DNA of 64,000 nucleotides from Chryseobacterium sp. MYb7 (lineage in GTDB: Bacteria > Bacteroidota > Bacteroidia > Flavobacteriales > Weeksellaceae): NCBI RefSeq assembly GCF_002979455.1, contig NZ_PCOU01000020.1, positions 39,606 through 103,605 on the forward strand. Reading direction: 5' to 3'. Each line of letters begins with the position of its first letter. Within the stretch, counting starts at the first letter, position 1. The notes under the pieces were generated by a model that worked only from the letters and a program-made list of their open reading frames with translations, was not told where the DNA came from and did no database searches. Shown here piece by piece: positions 26,188 through 34,086 of the stretch. The position numbers and the translations under genes are program-made.

Positions 26188-28075
26188 ATTTTATTGCATC
26201 TATTAAATATTGAATAGGATTATCTTGTAAAAAAATCTCTTCTCTAGAAATAATGTCTGTTTTTAAAAATTGAGAAAAATACATTGCTATCATTGATTTA
26301 GAAATTTTCTTTTCATCAATAATAAAATGATACATTATATCAAAAGCAATTTCTTCATTATTTTTATTCAGAACAAAGTTCTCCCATTTTGTTTCATAAT
26401 CAAGCTCTGATACTGGTTTTATTCCTTTCTTGCTTTCTTTAATTCCGTTGTAATTATCTGCTCGCACCTCTTCTATACATTGCACAATTGATTTAAAAAG
26501 TATTTTTCTTAGAGTGGGGTGTAGAGCAATACAATATTCCAATGTCCAAAAATTACTAATAAAAGCTCTGATAGATTGAGATTCTATGTTCGATTTTTTT
26601 TGATCTTTAAAATTATCTAAATTATATTCGGTAATAATATTATTTGCTCTTCTTTTATTTTGAGGAATATTATATTTCTCGGCATATTTTATAGGGCGTA
26701 AATCCAAATCATTTACTATACTAATGGGAATGTCTACTTGAGGCTCTCTACTTCTTAAGAATATTTTAGAGTATCTTAAAAATGCAGTATTACCAATTGG
26801 AATCACAGATACAGAAGAAGATGTTAGGCTATTGTTTATTTCATTTAATTCAAATAATTTATCAGCCAAAGCTGGGATAATAATCTCTTCCGAAATACCT
26901 TCGACAAATATCAATCCTTTTGCAAAGAAAAGATTGGATTTGGTTACATCTAAGAATCTTTCAAGGAATGGATAGTCAGATTTTTTGAGTCTAGTATATT
27001 TTTCACCCAAAGGAAAAGCATAACTTTTAGTACAAATAATTAGATTTTCAAGTTTTACCTTTGATGCTAAATTAGGGCTATGGGTTGTTAAAATAAGTTG
27101 TATATCAGTATGTTGTTGTAATGACTCTATAATTTGCATTTGAGCCTGAGGATGCAGATGTGCTTCTAATTCTTCAACTAAGCCCAATCTTATACCATCC
27201 CAATTCAGTTTATTGAGATGTACTAATTCGGAAGACATAAAAAGTCTATTTAGTGTTCCTAATCCTACATTTATCTCATCCTTTACTAATAATTCTAATT
27301 TTTCTAATATATTTCTCAGCTTTGCTTCTGTAACTTTTATATCAGTTTCTTTAGTATTATCATAAAAGGATTTTAGATATCTGTCTATCTCATCTTTTAA
27401 TTCCTTTCCTTTTAAGTCATTTAGTTGTGTTGTCTCATCACTTTTCAACCCTTTAAAATAGAGGGCAATACTTTTATTAAAATCGTTAAAGATATCTATT
27501 AAAAGATGATCTCTATCTTTATCTTTAAATGCTTCATGTTTCTCAAAAATTTGTGACAAGCGAGAGGCTTTTTTGGGAATTAATTCTGACTTAGCATCTC
27601 GTAAAGGTTTAAGATATGTTGCTTTTAGAAATTCTTTTGCGTCGGAATTTAATGAATATCCCTCTTCTGGCAACCCTGCTTTAAGGTCATAGGTTACAAT
27701 CTTTTCATTAATTTTTGTTGCCTCAAAGTATACAATAAGTATAGGCTCCGAATTATCTCCTTCTCCTTCCCAAGAAAGCCACTCGGTGAAATTTTTGGCT
27801 TCCTCTAGAGATATATCTTTAAATAACAATTCTATTCTAAATTTTTCTGATGCCTCAAAAAAATCATCTCTTTCTGGTTTAATCCATTCCGATGCGTGTG
27901 TTTTTAGAGAAAGTTTGATTGCATCTATAATTGCTGTTTTTCCCGAATCATTTTCTCCTATCAGAACATTCAGACCTTTTGTAAAATCTAAATTTAGATT
28001 TGGATTATTGATACTAAAAGTTCCATCAGTACCAAATTTTCTAAAATTCCAGAGTTTGAGATTTTGTAAATACAT
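26168..28075 (-). CDS. OLD-family ATPase-TOPRIM nuclease, GajA-like (Gabija)
   Basis: 635 residues. The N-terminal ABC-type ATPase has Walker A IGENDSGKT (39-47) and Walker B LVEELEAHLHP (299-309), followed by ILTTHSPNL (switch His). A long helical insert lies between them. The C-terminal TOPRIM has the catalytic Glu in FVEGISEE (Glu392) and DLDLRP (456-461). This is the organisation of class 2 OLD nucleases and GajA, which nick specific DNA when nucleotide pools fall during phage replication. The downstream gene is a UvrD-like helicase overlapping by 20 bp, so Gabija is the best match. PARIS or retron-associated OLD pairs are less likely because those partners are not UvrD helicases of this size. 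Confidence 0.78.
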   Translation of the reverse strand: MYLQNLKLWNFRKFGTDGTFSINNPNLNLDFTKGLNVLIGENDSGKTAIIDAIKLSLKTHASEWIKPERDDFFEASEKFRIELLFKDISLEEAKNFTEWLSWEGEGDNSEPILIVYFEATKINEKIVTYDLKAGLPEEGYSLNSDAKEFLKATYLKPLRDAKSELIPKKASRLSQIFEKHEAFKDKDRDHLLIDIFNDFNKSIALYFKGLKSDETTQLNDLKGKELKDEIDRYLKSFYDNTKETDIKVTEAKLRNILEKLELLVKDEINVGLGTLNRLFMSSELVHLNKLNWDGIRLGLVEELEAHLHPQAQMQIIESLQQHTDIQLILTTHSPNLASKVKLENLIICTKSYAFPLGEKYTRLKKSDYPFLERFLDVTKSNLFFAKGLIFVEGISEEIIIPALADKLFELNEINNSLTSSSVSVIPIGNTAFLRYSKIFLRSREPQVDIPISIVNDLDLRPIKYAEKYNIPQNKRRANNIITEYNLDNFKDQKKSNIESQSIRAFISNFWTLEYCIALHPTLRKILFKSIVQCIEEVRADNYNGIKESKKGIKPVSELDYETKWENFVLNKNNEEIAFDIMYHFIIDEKKISKSMIAMYFSQFLKTDIISREEIFLQDNPIQYLIDAIKYATRNV

Positions 28076-28178
28076 TGTATAATTTCCAATTCTTATATAG
28101 TTAAATCTAATATATTAAAAACCATAGAATTATCAAACTTAAATATATGATTAGTATTATAATTTAAAACATTTCAGC

Positions 28179-31100
28179 TTACCTTTTCCTGATTACAGTC
28201 AATACATTTTCTAAATTCGCATTTTCTCTTTGGCTTAACACTTTATCTAAAGCAATTTTAATTTCCATGGTATTAATTGAATTTTCAGTCAGTAAATTAT
28301 TATACAAAACCCTATTTTCATCTGCCCTTTCTTTTACATAATTTATAAGCTCATTCATTTTGAGCTTCTTTGCTTTTTCCTCTGCATATTTAGATGTTAA
28401 ATTTGCTTTTATTTCAGGAAGCTCTTCCAACTTTTTATCCAGCTCTGCAATTTTATCTTCAGTGATTTTAGTTTGATGTTCAATTTCTGTAACATTCACT
28501 CCTTTTTCAGCTAAATTGTGGATTGCTTTTTGAACTTCCGCTATTGCAAGATCAATCGTTTTTTGGTAAGATGGAAGCTGATTTTTCCAATATTCCGAGT
28601 CCTCTCCTTCTTCTTTGGAGTACCCTAAAATCCTGTTATAACTATATTCTGCTTTAGTCACACCCTCCTGAACTTTGATAAAATCTTCGTATTTCCTTAA
28701 TACAAAGGCACTATCCGCAAGGTGTTTGTTTTTCTCACTTTCAATCCGTTTTTTTATCAGTTCAATTTCAATATTAGCCCTTGTTTCCGGATTGGTAATA
28801 ATTGATGTTTTAAGTTCCTGGGTACTGATATCCGAAACATCCAATACATCCGCTCCTTTTTTCATCGCTTCTAAATATCTTGCCTGCTTAACCTGCAATT
28901 TTTGAAGCATAAAGACATCAATACTGTCATTGGTCAGCATAAAATTGACACGGACATTTTCATTCTTATTTCCCTGTCTCCATATTCGACCTTCTACCTG
29001 CCGTAGAGAAGTGAAATTATACGGTAAAGAAAGGAGATACAGATCGGTTGTATTTTCCTGAAGATTCATTCCTTCCTGGATAGCTTCGCTGCCAATAATA
29101 ATTTTAATTTTCCCGGAATTAAAATCATCCTGAATCTTTAACCTACCCGGTTTACTGGTTGCTCCGGTAATCACTCCTATTTCATCAGGTTTATAGCCAA
29201 TTTCCTTTATAAGATATTCTTTCAGCTTTGGAAATTCTGCAACGGCTAATTCTGAATAAATAATTTGCCCTAAATCCGGAATGTCTTTTTTATTCTGCCG
29301 GATCAGCAGCATCGTCTGCCTTAGCTTCGGAGAATTCTCTATAAATTCCTGTACAGAAGGTTCTTCTCCATCATAATAAATCGACAGATATGGAGAAATG
29401 GCAATCAGCCTTGCATTGAGAATATGGGTAAGAATTGCTCCTTTCTCTGTTTCACTAAAGCTTTCATTAAGTAAATCATATTGCTCTTTCGTCAGGTCAT
29501 TCTGTTCAATTTTATATTCTTTATTGATTTTGTTGGGACGCTTCAGTTCTGGGTTGTCTTCTTCTCCTTTGATGTCAATGAATTCAGAAAGCAGCTGCTG
29601 AAACAGAGAATTATTCTTGAATCTACGCACGTTGGCCTTGAATTTCACATCACCTTTGGCATCAATTTCCATATCATTATCTGCCTCCATAAAGGTTTCA
29701 AAAAATGTATTGACATTGAAGTAACCGGACTCTTCCAAGCGTTTATTAGCAATCAGGGATAAAATGGAATAATATTCTAAAGGCTTATTGGTGAAAGGGG
29801 TAGCGGAAAGCAGTGTTACGTTCCTACCGTCATTCTTGTCCTGAATGTATTGCGCCGCCATCCATGTGTTGATTCCCAATTTGGAAGTCTGCTGGTTCTG
29901 GCTCCTGAAATCCGATGCAAATCTCCGGTCTTCTACCCTAACCTTTCCTACGATATGATTGGCATTATGGACTTCATCATACGTCAGATGGTCAAAGCCA
30001 AAATCTGCCCAATCATAGATTTTACCACGCTTCATTTTTCCCTCCAGTTCTTTTTCTTTCTCCAGTTCTTTCTGAAAATCTCTTTCGCTAATGGAATTAA
30101 CACTTTTCAGTTCACTTTCTGAAATGTAAGAAAATCGGGAAGCCAGCTCCTGGGTAATATTTTCAGAAAAACCGATATTATTGAAGCCTTCATAGGTAAC
30201 GATGGTAATCTCTCCGTCCTTATTATCAAACTTTGAGAGATCATAATCTTTACCCAGATTTCCCAGTACATTTAGTTTGGCATGGGGAATTGTTTCAAAA
30301 ATTGTTTCCACCCACTGTTTGAGAATACTTTCGTTCGGAACAACAATTAAAGGTCTTTTTGCATTTCCACGTTCCATCGCTTCATGCATGGATAAGATTC
30401 CGGACAAAGTTTTCCCAAAACCGACTTCGTGAGCTAATAATCCAACCCCTTTTGTGGTTTGTCTTCCGATTCCCGCTTTCTGAACTTCGGTTAGTTTCAG
30501 TTCTCTTCCTTTGAAATTGAGATGAATTTTAGAAAACAACGGAAATTTGGAATAATCAGGAACATGGATATTATTATAGTTTCTATTAAAGTCTTTTACA
30601 AAACGCTCTCTTAGTTCATCCGATAACTCTTCTCTCAAAAATTTATAAAACAAATCGTTAGCAGCGGCTTTTCTCCTTTCACGGACGAGAGCATTTCTTT
30701 CTTTATCACTTCCCGTAACGGTTTCATTATCCACAAAGCCTCTGACTTCCCACGACGACGATCCCGCAAAGGCATCACTGGGTAAACTGCTTACAAAATC
30801 CTTAAATTTCTCCGCAAGTGTATAATTTTCTGTGACCGGCTCTGTGCTTCTTGTCACTGAATTATATCGTAACCTTTCAATAGTCCCTAAATTAAACTGA
30901 TGAATAAATTCATGGTTAGGACTGATATAAATTTCATCGAGGGATTTAGGCTTGGGTAAAACGCTTTCCAGTAGAGTCTTTTGCTTTTCATATTGATTTT
31001 CGGTTCCGCCAATAGCATATTTATCGGCAAAATCTTTTTCTAACTGTTCCAGTTTTTTATAAATATTCCCTTCTGCATAATAAAAATCATGTACCCATTT

Positions 31101-33344
31101 TCCATCTATGTAGTTAGCAAATTGATAATGCTTTCCTCTATTATGTAAAGTTCCGTCATATGAGGTATCCCTGAAAGCTTCAACCTGTGCGTTAGAAAGA
31201 TCAGAACTGTTTTGAACCGAAGCATTTACGATTTCATCAGGTTTAAGGAATTGATACTTTAGAACTCCTTTTTTAAGCTCCGGTTTGGTCTGAACTCTAT
31301 ACTCTGTATTTTTTTCATTTTGAGACTGAATAATTTTCTCCGCTTTTTGGAGAATTTCATCAATTTGGCTTTGATCGAATTTCTTTGGCTCGCTGGCAAT
31401 TTGGGATTGAATTTTAGAGTACTTCTCAATCTCCTTTACTACTGCCGGAGATTTGAATTTTACAGAATTAAGTGATGAAAGTACCTGTTCAACCTTTTCC
31501 TGAACTTCAGTAAGATTTATTTCACCAGGCTCAGAATCTGTAATTTTTTCCGGTTGAACCTCCGAAACCTTATTTTGTAAGGTGATTTTAGGTCCCTCTT
31601 CAGCTTCCAGGAATAAATCTTCAAAAAGATTCCCGATTCTTTCGGTTTCTTTTTTGCCTCTCAACTGGTCAATTCTTATTAAAGCATCCTCTAAATTTCC
31701 ATGGATATAGTTTTCCTGACGTCCAAACCGATTGGTTTTCTGCCGGGTTTCACCCAGAATTTTTTCCGGATTAATTTCAAAATAGCTGGAAATATCCGTG
31801 GAAATTTTCTGAGGGTCTTTTCTTAAAATAATAATATCCGTACCAATGGCAGTTCCGGCAAAAGCACCGCTGGGCAAGCGGTATCCCTCCATTAATTCGG
31901 CATTTTTCAATTGGTCTTGACGGTTGAGCCAACCCGAAGGAAGTACCATCGCCAGAATCCCATCGGGCTTTAAGGAATCTAAAGAACGTTTGACAAAATA
32001 ATCTTCATATTTTGATATTTTCGGCTCTTCGCCCAAACCTTTGTACAATCCCCGATGGTCTCCGTAAGGTGGATTACCTATAACCAAATCATATTTTTCG
32101 GAAAATTCTTTTTTGCCACCCTTCTCATCAATAAATTCAGTTTCAAAGGAACGAAGATGGATATCAGCTTCGGGCTGAAGGATTTTGGCAATTTTTGCTG
32201 TGGTCTCGTTGATTTCAAAAGCCGTAATATTGGTTTTTATACCCAAATCTTTTGCTGCATAGAGAAAATTTCCCGTTCCTACACTCGGTTCCAATACCGA
32301 AATTTCTTGATGGTTTTTAAACCGGTCTTTAATTAAATTGCGTACAGCATCTACAATCCTTGAATCGGTGTAGTATTCATCTAAAATCCCCCTGCCTTCT
32401 TTCGCTGTTCCACCGCTTTTGAACTGCCTGCAAATATCTTTCAGCTCATCTGTAGGGCTAAGATTTTCATTTAGAGAAATTTTGTGATTCCCCGAAACAA
32501 AGCAAGCTGCGGAAACCACTTCCGCAACTTGCTCGTTGGTCAGCTTCTGACCGCTATACTTTGAAATGAGAATATCTACATCCTTATTATTTTTATGTGA
32601 TAAATCTAATCCTGATCTATTGGATAAAGCTCTCCCGGATACGATTCCGCCCACGGAATGTTTTCTTTCTTCATTTCCTTCATCATTCTGCGGTTGTGTT
32701 CCGTCAACGGATCTTCCTTCTCCTCTGCTTCCCAAATTGCTCCACCCTGTGCCTGCAAGTCCATTTCCAGCATGGTGGCTGCCCATAGCTTGTCCTCCCG
32801 GGTGATTTCCGTTTTGCTTGGATTGGCTGCCTTGGAAAGGCTTTCCAGAATTTCGTTCAGAAAGTTCGGATCCCACGTGCTGAGTGTTGGGAATTCCGTT
32901 TCGTTTATTATTAAGGTCTGCATCTTCTGAATTTTTTGGTTCGACTAAAATAGTATTTTTCTTTTGAAGACCTAGTTTGTTTTCTAAATACTCACTTAGG
33001 CTTTGATTACCGCTTTCTGAGATTCCGTATAAGGGACGAATGTCCTTTATATTTTTCTCATTCAGGTCGGTAAGAATTTTCAGTGTCATCATATTTCCCG
33101 TTCTGTCACCATTCATACAAAGGAATATTTTCCCCTCATAGTTCTGATACCTGTTCATAAACTTTTTGGTATTTGCACCGGAATGAATGGCAACAAGGGT
33201 TCTGTTATTATTCTGATTATTTAATTTCAGCAGTTCCAGGAATGAATCCCTGTCCTTACTGCTGTTAAAAACAATCAGTTCATTTTTATTCCCTTCTATT
33301 ACGGAAATATCATCGATGTTATATGTTAGCTGATTTTCATTCAC
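28179..33344 (-). CDS. Large polyvalent protein: TOPRIM-like, N6-adenine methylase and SNF2-type helicase
   Basis: 1721 residues. Residues ~20-125 look TOPRIM-like (IFLCMNGDRTGNMMTLKI at 73-90). Residues ~130-250 are a Gly/Ser/Asn/His-rich linker. An N6-adenine methylase follows: motif I LEPSVGTGNFL (351-361) and catalytic NPPYG (424-428). After a helical middle part comes an SNF2-like helicase: HEVGFGKTLSG (972-982), DEVH (1123-1126), SATPFTN (1180-1186), and a C-terminal domain with VEGRIWRQGN. The end is coiled coil. Such giant fusions travel with conjugative elements and phages and are thought to protect incoming DNA from restriction or modify it; that role is inferred from the family. 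It is the last gene of the transfer operon. The linker overlaps a second reading frame (32606-32923) that looks more protein-like than the linker itself. Confidence 0.85.
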   Translation of the reverse strand: MNENQLTYNIDDISVIEGNKNELIVFNSSKDRDSFLELLKLNNQNNNRTLVAIHSGANTKKFMNRYQNYEGKIFLCMNGDRTGNMMTLKILTDLNEKNIKDIRPLYGISESGNQSLSEYLENKLGLQKKNTILVEPKNSEDADLNNKRNGIPNTQHVGSELSERNSGKPFQGSQSKQNGNHPGGQAMGSHHAGNGLAGTGWSNLGSRGEGRSVDGTQPQNDEGNEERKHSVGGIVSGRALSNRSGLDLSHKNNKDVDILISKYSGQKLTNEQVAEVVSAACFVSGNHKISLNENLSPTDELKDICRQFKSGGTAKEGRGILDEYYTDSRIVDAVRNLIKDRFKNHQEISVLEPSVGTGNFLYAAKDLGIKTNITAFEINETTAKIAKILQPEADIHLRSFETEFIDEKGGKKEFSEKYDLVIGNPPYGDHRGLYKGLGEEPKISKYEDYFVKRSLDSLKPDGILAMVLPSGWLNRQDQLKNAELMEGYRLPSGAFAGTAIGTDIIILRKDPQKISTDISSYFEINPEKILGETRQKTNRFGRQENYIHGNLEDALIRIDQLRGKKETERIGNLFEDLFLEAEEGPKITLQNKVSEVQPEKITDSEPGEINLTEVQEKVEQVLSSLNSVKFKSPAVVKEIEKYSKIQSQIASEPKKFDQSQIDEILQKAEKIIQSQNEKNTEYRVQTKPELKKGVLKYQFLKPDEIVNASVQNSSDLSNAQVEAFRDTSYDGTLHNRGKHYQFANYIDGKWVHDFYYAEGNIYKKLEQLEKDFADKYAIGGTENQYEKQKTLLESVLPKPKSLDEIYISPNHEFIHQFNLGTIERLRYNSVTRSTEPVTENYTLAEKFKDFVSSLPSDAFAGSSSWEVRGFVDNETVTGSDKERNALVRERRKAAANDLFYKFLREELSDELRERFVKDFNRNYNNIHVPDYSKFPLFSKIHLNFKGRELKLTEVQKAGIGRQTTKGVGLLAHEVGFGKTLSGILSMHEAMERGNAKRPLIVVPNESILKQWVETIFETIPHAKLNVLGNLGKDYDLSKFDNKDGEITIVTYEGFNNIGFSENITQELASRFSYISESELKSVNSISERDFQKELEKEKELEGKMKRGKIYDWADFGFDHLTYDEVHNANHIVGKVRVEDRRFASDFRSQNQQTSKLGINTWMAAQYIQDKNDGRNVTLLSATPFTNKPLEYYSILSLIANKRLEESGYFNVNTFFETFMEADNDMEIDAKGDVKFKANVRRFKNNSLFQQLLSEFIDIKGEEDNPELKRPNKINKEYKIEQNDLTKEQYDLLNESFSETEKGAILTHILNARLIAISPYLSIYYDGEEPSVQEFIENSPKLRQTMLLIRQNKKDIPDLGQIIYSELAVAEFPKLKEYLIKEIGYKPDEIGVITGATSKPGRLKIQDDFNSGKIKIIIGSEAIQEGMNLQENTTDLYLLSLPYNFTSLRQVEGRIWRQGNKNENVRVNFMLTNDSIDVFMLQKLQVKQARYLEAMKKGADVLDVSDISTQELKTSIITNPETRANIEIELIKKRIESEKNKHLADSAFVLRKYEDFIKVQEGVTKAEYSYNRILGYSKEEGEDSEYWKNQLPSYQKTIDLAIAEVQKAIHNLAEKGVNVTEIEHQTKITEDKIAELDKKLEELPEIKANLTSKYAEEKAKKLKMNELINYVKERADENRVLYNNLLTENSINTMEIKIALDKVLSQRENANLENVLTVIRKR
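32606..32923 (-). CDS. Overlapping gene candidate inside the polyvalent protein gene
   Basis: A 105-codon frame, same strand but shifted frame, lies wholly inside the linker-coding part of the polyvalent gene. It starts with ATG at 32923 and encodes a balanced globular-looking sequence (ETEFPTLSTWDPNFLNEILE, EDKLWAATMLEMDLQAQGG, NIPWAESYPGELY). In the main frame the same DNA gives low-complexity Gly/Ser/His/Asn (GNHPGGQAMGSHHAGNGLAG), as expected when one frame is constrained by the other. The segment is also visibly G+C-richer than its flanks. It could be an independently translated small protein, or an ancestral separate gene captured between two domains. I know no family for it. Confidence 0.4.
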   Translation of the reverse strand: MQTLIINETEFPTLSTWDPNFLNEILESLSKAANPSKTEITREDKLWAATMLEMDLQAQGGAIWEAEEKEDPLTEHNRRMMKEMKKENIPWAESYPGELYPIDQD

Positions 33345-34017
33345 TTTCCCTTTTTTTTACAAAATGATTAAATTCAAATAGTTCTTTCGCAGTATCATCC
33401 CAGTTTTTTCTGGGCAGTAATTGGAGCGTTACAAAAACGTCATCTTTTTTATTATAGGAATCAATACGTTCCAACCGCCCGTGATAGTCTTTTTCGGCAT
33501 GCCTGTACAGCGAATAAGGTAAAATAGTGTCTGTCGGATAGATGTAAAATCTTGTGTACATCCAGGGAGAATTAATCTCAAATCGTTTGTATTTCTTATG
33601 GAATAAAATGGTATCGGATAGGTTTCTTCTGTTCCTGTAGTTCGGAATCCATTCTTTTGAAAACACTGCTCCCTCTTTCTTTTTCCAAACCAGAAGAGGC
33701 TTTTGTTTTCTGGAAAGATCAGAAAAGATAAGATCGCGCTCCATCGGGTGAATAGGATAACAAAGTGAGTCCCTGATATAATACACCTGTCTGTTAATCT
33801 CAGGAAATGAAAGGTCCGGAACATATTCTATTAGCTGATCGTGAGAATAATTTATTTTCGAGACATGAAAGCTCTGCATATTGTCCAGTCCCTTGGATGC
33901 ATCAAAATAGACATTGGAAATCAAATCAATTCCGCCTTTCTCGGATTTGATTTCTTTGTGACAGGAACTGATAGTGAAAAGAAAAAGCAGGTATGGCAGT
34001 ATTAAGTGTATTTTCAT
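33337..34017 (-). CDS. Lipoprotein of unknown function
   Basis: 226 residues with a clear lipoprotein signal: hydrophobic ILPYLLFLFTISSC, Cys19, then HKE. The rest is soluble with many aromatic and charged residues (YIRDSLCYPIHPMERDLIF, WKKKEGAVFSKEWIPNY). No domain recognised. It overlaps the start of the polyvalent protein by 8 bp and follows the DUF-like 659-residue gene, so it belongs to the transfer operon. An envelope role such as surface exclusion or channel support is possible but unsupported. Confidence 0.65.
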   Translation of the reverse strand: MKIHLILPYLLFLFTISSCHKEIKSEKGGIDLISNVYFDASKGLDNMQSFHVSKINYSHDQLIEYVPDLSFPEINRQVYYIRDSLCYPIHPMERDLIFSDLSRKQKPLLVWKKKEGAVFSKEWIPNYRNRRNLSDTILFHKKYKRFEINSPWMYTRFYIYPTDTILPYSLYRHAEKDYHGRLERIDSYNKKDDVFVTLQLLPRKNWDDTAKELFEFNHFVKKRESE

Positions 34018-34086
34018 ATGGGTAGATTTTAAAAAAGCGGCAAATCATCATCAGACTTACCGCTTTCAGATAATAGGTAGGAAATT

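Noticed and set aside
26168..28075. PARIS or retron-type OLD ATPase
   Set aside because: A TOPRIM domain is fused in the same chain and the partner is a UvrD-like helicase, which fits Gabija better.
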